A stretch of DNA of 64,000 nt, taken from positions 434,001-498,000 of the forward strand of contig NZ_SRUZ01000003.1 in the NCBI RefSeq assembly GCF_004791165.1. Direction: 5' to 3'. The DNA comes from Mesorhizobium sp. M8A.F.Ca.ET.218.01.1.1 (GTDB lineage: Bacteria; Pseudomonadota; Alphaproteobacteria; Rhizobiales; Rhizobiaceae). Within the stretch, counting starts at the first letter, position 1, and every line of letters begins with the position of its first letter. The position numbers were made by a program, and so were the translations under genes. Below, piece by piece: positions 46,434 through 55,570 of this stretch. The notes below the pieces were generated by a model, which made no database searches, was not told where the DNA came from, and was given only the letters and a program-made list of their open reading frames with translations.

Positions 46434-47621
46434 ATGACCGCAGCATTTCTCTCCCATATCGACAGTGAGCTTGCAGGGCTGAAATCCGCCGGCCTCTACA
46501 AGTCCGAGCGGGTGATTTCCTCGATGCAGTCGGCCGAAATCGAGGTGGGCGGCGAGAAAGTGCTGAATTTCTGCGCCAACAACTATCTCGGCCTCGCCGA
46601 CAGCGCGGACCTGCGCGCTGCGGCCACGCAGGCGCTCGACCGCTACGGCTACGGCATGGCGTCGGTGCGCTTCATCTGCGGCACGCAGGAGGAGCACAAG
46701 CAGCTCGAGGCGACGATTTCATCCTTTCTCGGCCTGGACGACACGATCCTTTATGGCTCTTGCTTCGATGCCAATGGCGGCCTGTTCGAGACGCTGCTGG
46801 GCGAGGAGGACGCGATCATTTCCGACGCGCTCAACCACGCCTCGATCATCGATGGTGTCCGGCTGTCGAAGGCCAAACGCTTCCGCTACGCCAACAACGA
46901 CATGGCCGATCTGGAAGCGCGATTGAAGGAAGCGAAGGATTGCCGCTTCCGGCTGATCGCCACCGATGGGGTGTTTTCCATGGACGGCATCATCGCCAAT
47001 TTGAAGGGCGTCTGCGATCTCGCCGAAAAGTACGATGCCATGGTCATGGTCGATGACAGCCATGCGGTCGGCTTCGTTGGCAGGAATGGCCGTGGCTCGG
47101 CCGAGCATTGCGGCGTCGAGGGCAGGGTGGACATCATCACCGGTACGCTCGGCAAGGCGCTTGGCGGCGCTTCCGGTGGGTATACCTCGGGCAAGAGGCA
47201 GGTGGTCGACTGGCTGCGCCAGCGCTCGCGGCCCTATCTCTTTTCCAATACGCTGATGCCGGCGATCGCCGGCGCCTCGATCAAGGTGTTCGAGCTGATC
47301 CGCAATGGCGATGCCTTGCGCGAGCGCCTATATGCCAATGCGGCGCGGTTCAGGTCCGAGATGGGCAAGCTTGGCTTTACTTTGGCCGGGGCTGATCATC
47401 CGATCATACCGGTGATGCTGGGCGATGCGACGCTGGCGCAGGAGATGGCCGCGCGCATGCTGAAGCGCGGCATCTATGTCATCGGCTTCTCTTTCCCGGT
47501 GGTGCCGAAAGGCCAGGCACGCATCCGCACCCAGATGTCGGCGGCCCATTCCAGCGCCGACATCGACCGCGCGGTGGAGGCCTTCGGTGCCGTCGGCAAG
47601 GAATTGGGCGTGATTTCCTGA
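46434..47621 (+). CDS. kbl: Glycine C-acetyltransferase (2-amino-3-ketobutyrate CoA ligase)
   Basis: Kbl cleaves 2-amino-3-ketobutyrate with CoA to glycine and acetyl-CoA. The 395-residue alpha-oxoamine synthase has FCANNYLGL (about residues 45-53), [11 protein letters not shown] (about 205-215) and the PLP lysine in [13 protein letters not shown] (about 240-252). The length and N-terminus are typical of Kbl rather than the longer BioF/HemA relatives. It is directly upstream of tdh, forming the threonine degradation pair. Confidence 0.95.
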   Translation: MTAAFLSHIDSELAGLKSAGLYKSERVISSMQSAEIEVGGEKVLNFCANNYLGLADSADLRAAATQALDRYGYGMASVRFICGTQEEHKQLEATISSFLGLDDTILYGSCFDANGGLFETLLGEEDAIISDALNHASIIDGVRLSKAKRFRYANNDMADLEARLKEAKDCRFRLIATDGVFSMDGIIANLKGVCDLAEKYDAMVMVDDSHAVGFVGRNGRGSAEHCGVEGRVDIITGTLGKALGGASGGYTSGKRQVVDWLRQRSRPYLFSNTLMPAIAGASIKVFELIRNGDALRERLYANAARFRSEMGKLGFTLAGADHPIIPVMLGDATLAQEMAARMLKRGIYVIGFSFPVVPKGQARIRTQMSAAHSSADIDRAVEAFGAVGKELGVIS

Positions 47622-47666
47622 GCGTCGAAAAGCGATTCCGGATCAAGAGATTCAAGGGACAAAAGA

Positions 47667-48701
47667 ATGTCGAACATGATGAAGGCGCTGGTGAAGGCCA
47701 AGGCCGAGCCGGGCATCTGGATGGAAGAGGTGCCGGTGCCGGAGATCGGCCCCAACGATGTGCTGATCAAAGTCAAGAAGACCGCGATCTGCGGCACCGA
47801 CGTCCACATCTACAATTGGGACCAGTGGGCGCAGAAGACGGTGCCGGTGCCGATGGTGACCGGCCATGAATTCGTCGGCACCGTCGCCGATTTCGGCGCG
47901 GCGGTCACCGAATACAAGGTCGGCCAGCGCGTCTCGGGTGAAGGCCACATCGTCTGCGGCCATTGCCGCAACTGCCGCGCTGGGCGAGGGCATCTGTGCC
48001 GCAACACGCTCGGCGTCGGCGTCAACCGTCCGGGTGCTTTTGGCGAATATCTGGCCATTCCGCAGCACAATGTCGTGCCGATCCCCGACGACGTGCCGGA
48101 CGAGATCGCGGCCATCTTCGATCCCCTTGGCAATGCCGTCCACACCGCATTGTCCTTCGACCTGGTAGGCGAGGATGTGCTGGTCACCGGCGCGGGGCCG
48201 ATCGGCATCATGGGGGCGTTGGTGGCGCAGTGCGTCGGCGCACGCAAGGTCGTCATCACCGACATCAACCCGGTGCGGCTGGCGCTGGCGAAGAAGCTCG
48301 GCGTCCAGCACGTCGTCGACGCCTCGAAGGAAAAACTGCGCGACGTCATGCCGGCGCTCGGCATGACCGAGGGGTTCGACGTCGGGCTGGAAATGTCGGG
48401 CGCCGCGCCCGCCTTCCGCGACATGATCGACACCATGAACAATGGCGGCAAGATCGCCATCCTCGGCATCGCGCCGACCGGCTTCGAGATCGACTGGAAC
48501 AAGGTCATCTTCAAGATGCTGCATCTGAAGGGCATCTATGGACGCGAGATGTTCGAGACCTGGTACAAGATGATCGCGCTGGTGCAAGGCCCGCTCGATG
48601 TGACCGGGCTGATCACGCATCGCATCGGTATCGATGATTTCCAGTCGGGTTTCGACGCGATGCGCAGCGGCAGTTCGGGCAAGGTGGTGATGGATTGGTA
48701 A
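47667..48701 (+). CDS. tdh: L-threonine 3-dehydrogenase
   Basis: Tdh oxidises threonine to 2-amino-3-ketobutyrate with NAD+, feeding Kbl. The 344-residue medium-chain dehydrogenase has catalytic zinc ligands in [14 protein letters not shown] (about residues 41-54) and GHEFVG (about 66-71), a four-Cys structural zinc lobe [15 protein letters not shown] (about 97-111) and Rossmann motif [10 protein letters not shown] (about 175-184). The gap to kbl is 45 bases. The last 89 bases overlap a convergent hypothetical gene. Confidence 0.95.
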   Translation: MSNMMKALVKAKAEPGIWMEEVPVPEIGPNDVLIKVKKTAICGTDVHIYNWDQWAQKTVPVPMVTGHEFVGTVADFGAAVTEYKVGQRVSGEGHIVCGHCRNCRAGRGHLCRNTLGVGVNRPGAFGEYLAIPQHNVVPIPDDVPDEIAAIFDPLGNAVHTALSFDLVGEDVLVTGAGPIGIMGALVAQCVGARKVVITDINPVRLALAKKLGVQHVVDASKEKLRDVMPALGMTEGFDVGLEMSGAAPAFRDMIDTMNNGGKIAILGIAPTGFEIDWNKVIFKMLHLKGIYGREMFETWYKMIALVQGPLDVTGLITHRIGIDDFQSGFDAMRSGSSGKVVMDW

Positions 48702-49167
48702 GCGGCCGCCTACCCATCTTGCAAATGCTGAATGAGTTTGTGACCTTCATATCAAGCTTGGCATCCCAACTCTTGATCATGAGATTGCGGGCGATATGGG
48801 CCAATTCGTAAGATGCGGTCCGAAGGTCGTCGAAAGGCAGGGCAGGGATTTCAGCCTGCGTCGTCGGCGGTATGATCTCCCCCAACTTTACCATGCAATT
48901 CTCGACACGAACATCTTCGACCAAACTCAACGGACCCCAGTAGAGAGTCCAGAAGCGTGAACGAGCGTTCTTCCAGACAGCCGGATCTGTGGTATTCGCT
49001 AGGGTTGAAACGGTTTCACTGGCTTCAAACAACAGCCTGGTCTGCTCTTTAAGGAACGGCTCGCGATTTGCCTGGGCCTGTTTGTCAGAATATTGCCAGA
49101 TACCGAGCAAAACGGTCGCGATGCTGATCGCCCAAGGGACAAATGTCTTCCAATCAAGGTGGTCCAT
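48613..49167 (-). CDS. Hypothetical protein with N-terminal membrane helix
   Basis: This 184-residue frame begins [26 protein letters not shown], with one membrane helix at about residues 9-24, followed by a cytosolic or periplasmic helical domain. GAGAGG precedes the ATG at 49167. The last 29 codons overlap tdh on the opposite strand and are Pro/Arg/Cys-rich like an antisense frame, so the original stop may have been lost and the true functional end may be near [12 protein letters not shown]. Composition is AT-richer than its neighbours. No family recognised. Confidence 0.5.
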   Translation of the reverse strand: MDHLDWKTFVPWAISIATVLLGIWQYSDKQAQANREPFLKEQTRLLFEASETVSTLANTTDPAVWKNARSRFWTLYWGPLSLVEDVRVENCMVKLGEIIPPTTQAEIPALPFDDLRTASYELAHIARNLMIKSWDAKLDMKVTNSFSICKMGRRPLTNPSPPCPNCRCASRRNPTGNHRYRCDA

Positions 49168-49244
49168 CACGACCTCTCCAAGCGGAAGAAATACCTCGAC
49201 TTTATGACCGTATAGCGAAAATGAAAATGGTCTTGCCCGCTATT

Positions 49245-49694
49245 TCAGAATTGCGCTTCGAGTTTCGCGATAGCTGCGAGAATTAGGGAGCGGTCCGATA
49301 AATCGAGCCGCGCTAGCAACTGTGACTCGAACGCCTTCGCCAACGGCACCATTTCGCGATATGCGGCAAGGCCCGCTTTGGTCAGCGTCAGATGCTCGAC
49401 GCGCCGGTCGCTCTCATCCGGCGCGCGGGTCAGCCAGCGCCGCCGTTCGAGTTCCGCGACGGCACGCGAGACTTTGGTCTTGTGCATGGCTGATTGCTCG
49501 CCAAGCGCCGTCGCGGTCATCGTGCCGCGTTGTCCCAAGCCCGATAGCGTGCGCCATTCCGGTCGGGTCAGCCCGAGGCGGTCGCTGTAGATTTTCGAGA
49601 ATTCCCGGCTGACCGCATCGGCAAGCCGGTAGAGCCGGTAAGGCAGGAAACTTTCCAGCTCCAGGATCTCGGGATCGGTCGCTTTGCTCGTCAT
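49245..49694 (-). CDS. MarR family transcriptional regulator next to hmgA
   Basis: This 149-residue protein shows a MarR winged helix: ALGEQSAMHKTKVSRAVAELERR (about residues 63-85) and the wing DESDRRVEHLTLTKAG (about 92-107). It is divergent from hmgA with 93 bases between, which suggests control of the homogentisate pathway in response to an aromatic intermediate. The ligand is not evident from sequence. Confidence 0.87.
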   Translation of the reverse strand: MTSKATDPEILELESFLPYRLYRLADAVSREFSKIYSDRLGLTRPEWRTLSGLGQRGTMTATALGEQSAMHKTKVSRAVAELERRRWLTRAPDESDRRVEHLTLTKAGLAAYREMVPLAKAFESQLLARLDLSDRSLILAAIAKLEAQF

Positions 49695-49724
49695 GTTTCA
49701 GCGCTCGCATATGTCTCGCGTCGC

Positions 49725-49763
49725 CATTGATAGTTACATTTTCGATGGTTACAAATGAAACCA
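49725..49763. promoter_or_regulatory. Candidate operator between MarR and hmgA
   Basis: The gap contains GTTACA twice (near 49733 and 49748) and an inverted repeat TGGTT-N8-AACCA at 49746-49763. Position between a MarR gene and hmgA supports an operator role; the match to any known motif is unproven. Confidence 0.35.
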
Positions 49764-49787
49764 GTTTGGTCAATCCGGGAGGAAGCG

Positions 49788-51101
49788 ATGGCCTTTTCCT
49801 ATATGCCGGGCTTCGGCAACGATTTTGAGACCGAGACATTGCCCGGTTCGCTGCCGCAGGGGCGAAACTCGCCGCAGCGGCCGGCCTACGGCCTCTATGC
49901 CGAGCAGCTTTCCGGCTCGCCCTTCACCGCGCCGCGCGGCACCAATGAGCGTTCCTGGCTCTATCGCATCCGGCCAAGTGTCAAGCACACCGGCCGCTTC
50001 AAGGCAGCCGGCTACCCGCTGTGGAAGACTGCCCCCAATGTCGGCGACCACGAACTGGCGCTTGGCCAGTACCGCTGGAATCCGGTGCCGATGCCGAAGG
50101 AGCCGACCGATTTCATCCAGGGCATGCGCAGCATCACCACGGCCGGTGACGTGCTCGGGCAGACCGGCATGGCCGCCCATGTCTATGTCGCCAATCGCTC
50201 GATGGTCGATGATCATTTCTTCAATGCCGACGGCGAATTGCTGGTCGTCCCGCAGGTGGGCAGCTTGCGGCTGGTCACCGAGATGGGCGTCATCGAGCTT
50301 CGACCCGGCGAGATCGCCGTGCTGCCACGTGGCCTCGTCTTCAAGGTCGAACTGGCCGACACCGAAGTGCGCGGCTATGTATGCGAGAATTACGGCGCCA
50401 AGCTGACACTGCCTGATCGCGGCCCCATCGGTGCCAATTGCCTGGCCAACCCACGCGACTTCAAGACGCCCTGCGCCTGGTTCGAGGAGAAGGAGACGCC
50501 GTGCCGGCTGATCGTGAAATGGTGCGGCAATTTCCATGTCACCGAGATCGGCCATTCGCCGCTCGACGTGGTGGCTTGGCACGGCAACTACGCCCCCTAC
50601 AAATATGATCTGGCGACGTTTTCGCCGGTCGGCGCGCTGCTGTTCGACCATCCCGATCCATCGATCTTCACCGTGCTGACCGCGCCGAGCGGCGAGGAGG
50701 GCACGGCCAATATCGATTTCGTCATCTTCCCGCCGCGCTGGCTGGTGGCGGAAGATACGTTTCGGCCGCCCTGGTATCACCGCAACATCATGAGCGAGTT
50801 CATGGGTCTGATCCACGGCCAGTACGATGCCAAGGAGGAAGGCTTCGTTCCCGGCGGCATAAGCCTGCACAATCTGATGCTGGCCCACGGCCCGGATGCG
50901 CCTGGCTTCGAAAAGGCCTCGCGCGCGGACCTGAGACCGGTCAAGCTCGACAACACCATGGCCTTCATGTTCGAGACCCGCTATCCGCAGATGCTGACCC
51001 GATACGGTGCCGAACTGGAAACCCGGCAGGACAATTATATCGACTGCTGGGCCGACCTGAAGAAGCGCTTCAACGGCACGCCCGAGGGCGACTGGTCTTG
51101 A
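49788..51101 (+). CDS. hmgA: Homogentisate 1,2-dioxygenase
   Basis: HmgA opens the ring of homogentisate to maleylacetoacetate in tyrosine and phenylalanine catabolism. The 437-residue protein has the Fe(II) facial triad in the [18 protein letters not shown] region (His, Glu) and a further His in AHGPD. It begins [16 protein letters not shown], characteristic of the family. GGGAGGAAG precedes the ATG at 49788. The next gene starts 11 bases after the stop. Confidence 0.97.
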   Translation: MAFSYMPGFGNDFETETLPGSLPQGRNSPQRPAYGLYAEQLSGSPFTAPRGTNERSWLYRIRPSVKHTGRFKAAGYPLWKTAPNVGDHELALGQYRWNPVPMPKEPTDFIQGMRSITTAGDVLGQTGMAAHVYVANRSMVDDHFFNADGELLVVPQVGSLRLVTEMGVIELRPGEIAVLPRGLVFKVELADTEVRGYVCENYGAKLTLPDRGPIGANCLANPRDFKTPCAWFEEKETPCRLIVKWCGNFHVTEIGHSPLDVVAWHGNYAPYKYDLATFSPVGALLFDHPDPSIFTVLTAPSGEEGTANIDFVIFPPRWLVAEDTFRPPWYHRNIMSEFMGLIHGQYDAKEEGFVPGGISLHNLMLAHGPDAPGFEKASRADLRPVKLDNTMAFMFETRYPQMLTRYGAELETRQDNYIDCWADLKKRFNGTPEGDWS

Positions 51102-51112
51102 GCGGTAATTCA

Positions 51113-51967
51113 ATGCCGGATCGGCTGGTGCTGTTGGGCTCCAAAGGCGGCCCTGCGCTACGGCCGGGCGGGCCGTGGCCGAGTTCGTCGCTGCTCGAGA
51201 TCGGCGGGCGGGCCATCGTCGTCGATTGCGGGCTCGGCGTCACGCGCGGCCTTGTCGATGCCGGTGTCAGCCTGAAGGCGCTCGACCTGATCTTCATCAC
51301 GCATCTGCATTCCGACCATGTGCTGGAACTGGGTCCGCTGATCCACACCGCCTGGACGGCCGGATTGGCGACGCCGGTCAGCCTGTTCGGCCCGCCCGGC
51401 ACCGGCCATTACTGGCGGCGCTTTTGTCAGGCGATGGAATTCGACATCGAAATCCGCATCGTCGACGAGGGCCGGCCTGATATTCGCGAGCTGGTTTCTG
51501 TCGAAGAATTCGGCGAAGGCCATGTGGTCGAGCAGCGCGGCCTGAAGGTGACGGCGCTGCGCGTCGACCATCCGCCGGTGACCGACTGCTTTGCGCTGCG
51601 CTTCGAGCATGGCGGCAAGAGCGTGGTGTTTTCGGCCGATACAGCCTTCTTCCCACCGCTCGCCGATTTCGCCGAAGGCTCTGATATCCTCGTCCACGAA
51701 GCCATGCTGGAGGAGGGGATCGAGCGGCTGGTTGCCAGGACCGGCAATGGCGCGCGGCTCAGGGAACACCTGCTCGCCAGCCACAGCTTTGCCGAAGAGG
51801 CAGGCCGCATCGCCAGCGATGGCGGCGTGAAGAGACTGGTGCTCAACCACCTCATTCCGGCCGACGACCCCCAGATTGGCGAGACCGATTGGACTGCTGC
51901 CGTCAGGAAAACATGGGCCGGCGACTTGACGATCGCTCGCGACGGCCTTGTTGTGGAGCTAGCATGA
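51113..51967 (+). CDS. MBL-fold metallo-hydrolase in the tyrosine cluster
   Basis: This 284-residue protein has the metallo-beta-lactamase fold with THLHSDH (about residues 64-70, metal ligands), DHPPVTD, SADTAFF (about 179-185) and LNHLIP (about 247-252). The layout resembles RNase Z/arylsulfatase-like hydrolases; no ribonuclease role is implied. Position between hmgA and the fumarylacetoacetase gene suggests hydrolysis of a pathway-related ester or thioester. ATG at 51113 is chosen over a TTG at 51098. Its stop codon lies inside a palindromic repeat. Confidence 0.85.
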   Translation: MPDRLVLLGSKGGPALRPGGPWPSSSLLEIGGRAIVVDCGLGVTRGLVDAGVSLKALDLIFITHLHSDHVLELGPLIHTAWTAGLATPVSLFGPPGTGHYWRRFCQAMEFDIEIRIVDEGRPDIRELVSVEEFGEGHVVEQRGLKVTALRVDHPPVTDCFALRFEHGGKSVVFSADTAFFPPLADFAEGSDILVHEAMLEEGIERLVARTGNGARLREHLLASHSFAEEAGRIASDGGVKRLVLNHLIPADDPQIGETDWTAAVRKTWAGDLTIARDGLVVELA

Positions 51968-52007
51968 TCCCGAAAAGTGGAAACCGGTTTTCGGAAAAAG
52001 ATCATGC
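51962..52007. repeat. Nested palindromic element overlapping the MBL gene stop
   Basis: Outer arms GCATGATC/GATCATGC, inner stem CCGAAAA/TTTTCGG, 11-base loop GTGGAAACCGG and 5-base AAAAA bulge. The MBL stop TGA at 51965-51967 is within the first arm. The architecture equals that of the 7891 array with different stem sequences. Confidence 0.85.
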
Positions 52008-52056
52008 GTAAGAAAAGCCAAAGCGGCGCCAAGGCCGCCTCAGGAGAGGGAACCGC

Positions 52057-53070
52057 ATGAAGCTTGCCACACTGAAGGATGGGACGCGCGATGGAAAACT
52101 CGTTGTCGTTTCGCGCGACCTGACACAGTACACAGACGCCTCGTTCTTGGCGCGCACGCTGCAGGCGGCACTCGACGACTGGCGCAGGATCTCGCCGCAT
52201 CTCGCGACAATCGCCGAATCGCTGGAGAACAGTGCGATGCCGGCGGCTCGCTTCCACGAGCACGACGCGCATTCGCCGCTGCCACGCGCCTATCAATGGG
52301 CCGACGGCTCCGCCTATGTGAACCATGTCGAACTGGTGCGCAAAGCGCGCGGCGTCGAGATGCCGGCAAGCTTCTGGACCGATCCGCTGATCTATCAGGG
52401 CGGCTCGGACTCCTTTGTTGCGCCGCGCGATCCGATCCGCATGGCCGACGAAGCCTTCGGCATCGACATGGAGGCCGAAATTGCCGTCATCGTCGACGAT
52501 GTGCCGATGGGCGCCAGCCTCGATGAAGCGCGCGCCGCGATCCGGCTGGTCATGCTGGTCAACGATGTCACGCTGCGCGCGCTGACCGGCCCGGAACTCG
52601 CCAAGGGTTTTGGCTTCTTCCAGTCGAAACCGTCCTCGGCCTTTTCGCCGGTCGCGGTGACGCCGGACGAACTGGGCGACGCCTGGGATGGCGGCAAGGT
52701 CAGCCTGCCGCTGCTCGCCGACATCAACGGCAAGCCGTTCGGCCGCGCCAATGCCGGTGTCGACATGACCTTTGACTTCCCGGTACTGATCGCTCACGCC
52801 GCCCGCACAAGGCCGCTGGTATCAGGCACCATCATCGGCTCGGGTACGGTGTCCAACAAGCTCGACGGCGGCCCGGGCAAGCCTGTGTCGGCCGGCGGCG
52901 CAGGCTATTCCTGCATCGCCGAACTGCGCATGATCGAGACCCTCGCGAGCGGCGAACCAAAGACGCCGTTCCTGCGCTTCGGCGACACGGTACGCATCGA
53001 GATGAAGGACAAGGCCGGGCATTCGATCTTCGGTGCCATCGAGCAGAAGGTCGAGAACTACGCGAGATAG
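52057..53070 (+). CDS. Fumarylacetoacetate hydrolase family protein, probable fumarylacetoacetase
   Basis: This 337-residue FAH-family enzyme has the metal-binding DMEAEIAVIVDD (about residues 138-149), LVNDVTLR (about 168-175) and SGTIIGSGTVSN (about 259-270). In the context of hmgA and hpd it most likely hydrolyses fumarylacetoacetate to fumarate and acetoacetate, the last step of tyrosine degradation. The length is shorter than the animal enzyme (about 420) but usual for the rhizobial type. It lies 90 bases after the MBL gene and just before the DinB gene. Confidence 0.85.
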   Translation: MKLATLKDGTRDGKLVVVSRDLTQYTDASFLARTLQAALDDWRRISPHLATIAESLENSAMPAARFHEHDAHSPLPRAYQWADGSAYVNHVELVRKARGVEMPASFWTDPLIYQGGSDSFVAPRDPIRMADEAFGIDMEAEIAVIVDDVPMGASLDEARAAIRLVMLVNDVTLRALTGPELAKGFGFFQSKPSSAFSPVAVTPDELGDAWDGGKVSLPLLADINGKPFGRANAGVDMTFDFPVLIAHAARTRPLVSGTIIGSGTVSNKLDGGPGKPVSAGGAGYSCIAELRMIETLASGEPKTPFLRFGDTVRIEMKDKAGHSIFGAIEQKVENYAR

Positions 53071-53092
53071 AGGCTAGGACAGATTTTCAGCG

Positions 53093-53629
53093 ATGAATCT
53101 TCTGGATCATCTGCGCCGCATGGCGGGCAACAATCTCTGGTCGAACGACCGGCTCTATCGCGCAGTGCTTGCTCTGAAGCCCGGCGAGTTCGAGGCTGAG
53201 CGCACCAGCTTTTTCCCGTCGGTCAAGGCCACGCTCAACCATGTGCTTGCGGTCGATTATCTCTATCTGGACTTTCTCGAAGAGGGCGGCGTCGGTGCCG
53301 CTGCCCATGATGACTTCGTGCCTTTCGACGAACCACAGGAGCTTTTTGCCGCGCAGGTCGCGGCCGACCGGCGGCTGATTGCCTTCTGCGATGGCTTGTC
53401 GGAAAGCGATCTAGATCGCCGCGTCATCACCGACCGGCGCGAGGACGGCATGATCCCGGAAAAGATCGGCAATATCCTGGCGCACGTCTTCCTGCACGAC
53501 ATCCACCATCGCGGCCAGGTCCACGCCATGCTGTCCGGCACCTCCGTCGCGCCCCCGCAACTCGACGAGTTCCTGCTCGATTATGATGTCAGGGTTAGGC
53601 GGGACGAGGTTGAGAGGCTTCGGTTGTGA
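53093..53629 (+). CDS. DinB family protein
   Basis: This 178-residue four-helix-bundle protein has the three-His metal pattern of DinB/YfiT: His in TLNHVLAVDYLY (about residue 47) and HDIHHRGQVHAML (about 132-144). Members include thiol-dependent isomerases and transferases. A maleylacetoacetate isomerase-like role would fill a missing step of the tyrosine pathway here, but this is only inference. It follows the FAH gene by 22 bases. Confidence 0.8.
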   Translation: MNLLDHLRRMAGNNLWSNDRLYRAVLALKPGEFEAERTSFFPSVKATLNHVLAVDYLYLDFLEEGGVGAAAHDDFVPFDEPQELFAAQVAADRRLIAFCDGLSESDLDRRVITDRREDGMIPEKIGNILAHVFLHDIHHRGQVHAMLSGTSVAPPQLDEFLLDYDVRVRRDEVERLRL

Positions 53630-53647
53630 GACCAGGTCCTTCGCTAG

Positions 53648-54025
53648 TCATGTCACAGCCACATCATAATGGGCGAAATGCGGGTCGGATGTGAGGATGG
53701 TCAGATTTTCCACTTGCGCCTGCGCAATCAGCAGTCTGTCGAACGGATCACCATGGTGGCGAGGTAGGCCACCAACGGCGTTCGCGTGCTGTAAGGTTAC
53801 GGTGAGCGGCTGAAATCGCATCCTTGGAAGCAGCGCCGGCAGATCGTCCGGCGCGTTGAGCTTTCCGATCGAACGTTTGATGGCAATTTCCCAAACGCTC
53901 GCCGCGCTCACGAACACCAACGCTTCCGAAACCAGGATGGCGCGGTGATGCTCGCTGAGACGTCGGTCGTCCGAAATTGACCAGAGGATGATATGTGTGT
54001 CGGCGAGGAAGGGGCCGACCGTCAT
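53648..54025 (-). CDS. PIN-domain toxin (VapC-like)
   Basis: This 125-residue protein has the PIN acidic residues: Asp in FLADTHIILW (about residue 9), Glu in SVWEIAIKR (about 44), Asp in DPFDRLLIAQA (about 93) and Asp in LTSDPHF (about 113). It should be a Mg2+-dependent ribonuclease. The ATG overlaps the antitoxin stop (ATGA) at 54022-54025, the normal toxin-antitoxin coupling. The pair lies between the FAH-DinB genes and hpd. Confidence 0.88.
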   Translation of the reverse strand: MTVGPFLADTHIILWSISDDRRLSEHHRAILVSEALVFVSAASVWEIAIKRSIGKLNAPDDLPALLPRMRFQPLTVTLQHANAVGGLPRHHGDPFDRLLIAQAQVENLTILTSDPHFAHYDVAVT

Positions 54026-54246
54026 TTTACGAACTCGTCCCATTCAGGACCGAGTTCGTCAAAATCATCCGCAATCCAGATCTTGCCCTTCAAAGCGCCG
54101 ATACGCGGCAGAGGTTCGGCCACCGCCGGAGGTACAATGCGCGCCGCCACCTTGCCGTGGCGCGTAAGAACGATCTCCTCACCTGCTTCCGCGCGGCTGA
54201 CAAGTTCCGACAGTTTGGCCTTGGCTTCGGCGATGGAAACATTCAT
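54022..54246 (-). CDS. Phd/YefM-type antitoxin
   Basis: This 74-residue protein begins MNVSIAEAKAKLSELVSRAE, with the Phd/YefM DNA-binding fold and GEEIVLTRHGKVAARIVP strands, and ends in an acidic helix that would cover the toxin (DDFDELGPEWDEF). It probably represses its own promoter through the palindrome upstream. Confidence 0.88.
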   Translation of the reverse strand: MNVSIAEAKAKLSELVSRAEAGEEIVLTRHGKVAARIVPPAVAEPLPRIGALKGKIWIADDFDELGPEWDEFVK

Positions 54247-54258
54247 GTGCTCGATCCT

Positions 54259-54282
54259 TTATGACTAGAATTTAGGTCATAA
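54259..54282. promoter_or_regulatory. Probable autoregulatory operator of the toxin-antitoxin pair
   Basis: TTATGAC (54259-54265) and GTCATAA (54276-54282) form an inverted repeat extended inside by TA/TA, ending 13 bases before the antitoxin ATG on the minus strand. Its AT-rich character and position fit an overlapping promoter and operator. Confidence 0.65.
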
Positions 54283-54318
54283 TCGACCGAACCGCAAGAG
54301 TTCCTGTGTTAGACCGGC

Positions 54319-55431
54319 CTATTCCGCCGCCTGTACCTTGATCACGCCGCGCTTGATTTGATCCTGCTCGATCGACTCGAACAAAGCGCGGAAATTGCCC
54401 TCGCCAAAGCCTTCGTCGCCCTTGCGCTGGATGAACTCGAAGAAGATGGGCCCGATCACGGTCTTCGAAAAGATCTGCAGCAGGATCTTGGTCATGCCGC
54501 CATCGACCACGCCCTCGCCGTCGATCAGGATGCCGTGCTTCTTCATCCGCTCGATCGGCTCGTCATGGCCGTTCACGCGGTCATACGACATGTCGTAATA
54601 GGTCTCGGGCGGGCCGGGCATGAATTTCAGCCCGTTCTCGGCGAGCTTGTCGGTGGCGGCGTAGATCTCGTCCGTGCCAACCGCGATGTGCTGGATGCCT
54701 TCGCCATTGTACTTCTTCAGGTATTCGGCGATCTGGCTGGTCTCGTCCTTGGATTCGTTGAGCGGGATGCGGATCTTGCCGCAAGGCGAGGTGATGGCGC
54801 GGCTGACCAGGCCGGTGATCTTGCCGTCAATGTCGAAGAAATGGATCTGCTTGAAGCCGAACAGATTGCGATAAAAGTCCCACCACTTGTCCATCTGGCC
54901 GCGATAGACATTGTGGGTCAGGTGGTCGAGGAAATAGAAGCCGACGCCTTGCGGCCGCGGGTCGCGCGCGCCGAGCCATTCGAACTCGGCGTCATAGGCC
55001 GAGCCTTTCTTGCCGTAGCTGTCGATGAAATAAAGCAGCGAGCCGCCGATGCCGACAATGGCAGGCACGTCGAGCGCCTTGTCGTCGCCTTCATAAGGCG
55101 TGGCGCCCTTGGAGACGGCATGCTCGAAAGCATGTTTGGCATCGACCACCCGCCAGGCCATCGAGGCAGCACAAGGGCCATGCTTGTCGGCGAACTTCAT
55201 CGCGTGCGAGCCGGGCTCGGCATTGACGACATAGTTGATGTCGCCCTGCCGCCAGACGGTGATGTCCTTGGTGCGATGCCTGGCCACCGCCACATAGCCC
55301 ATGCGAGTGAACAGCTCGGCCAGCTTCTGCGGCTCGGGATGCGCGAATTCGACGAACTCGAACCCATCGGTGCCGGCAGGGTTGTCCCTGCTGATCGTGG
55401 CGGGCGGGGCGTCGTGCGGGAAGGGACCCAT
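54319..55431 (-). CDS. hpd: 4-hydroxyphenylpyruvate dioxygenase
   Basis: Hpd converts 4-hydroxyphenylpyruvate to homogentisate, the HmgA substrate. The 370-residue protein has two VOC domains; Fe(II) ligands are His in DHLTHNV (about residue 177), His in GIQHIAVGT (about 254) and Glu in FFEFIQRKG (about 337). The start MGPFPHDAPP at 55431 follows GGAGG. It is divergent from an Lrp-type gene, its likely regulator. Confidence 0.96.
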   Translation of the reverse strand: MGPFPHDAPPATISRDNPAGTDGFEFVEFAHPEPQKLAELFTRMGYVAVARHRTKDITVWRQGDINYVVNAEPGSHAMKFADKHGPCAASMAWRVVDAKHAFEHAVSKGATPYEGDDKALDVPAIVGIGGSLLYFIDSYGKKGSAYDAEFEWLGARDPRPQGVGFYFLDHLTHNVYRGQMDKWWDFYRNLFGFKQIHFFDIDGKITGLVSRAITSPCGKIRIPLNESKDETSQIAEYLKKYNGEGIQHIAVGTDEIYAATDKLAENGLKFMPGPPETYYDMSYDRVNGHDEPIERMKKHGILIDGEGVVDGGMTKILLQIFSKTVIGPIFFEFIQRKGDEGFGEGNFRALFESIEQDQIKRGVIKVQAAE

Positions 55432-55512
55432 GATATTCCTCCGAAAATCTCGTTTGGCCTGAAAGGGCCATTTGAAACCATGATAGCGTGGAGCCTGTGC
55501 ATGGTGCTTGCA

Positions 55513-55556
55513 TTCAAACGCTTGAAATGATGATGTCATGCGTGAAGCATGCATGA
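55513..55556. promoter_or_regulatory. Two inverted repeats between hpd and the Lrp-type gene
   Basis: TTCAAACGCTTGAA (55513-55526, arms TTCAA/TTGAA) and TCATGC-N9-GCATGA (55536-55556) lie in the 139-base divergent region. Dyads of about 15 bases in this position are typical Lrp/AsnC binding sites. Confidence 0.5.
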
Positions 55557-55570
55557 TTAGAGAAAAAACC

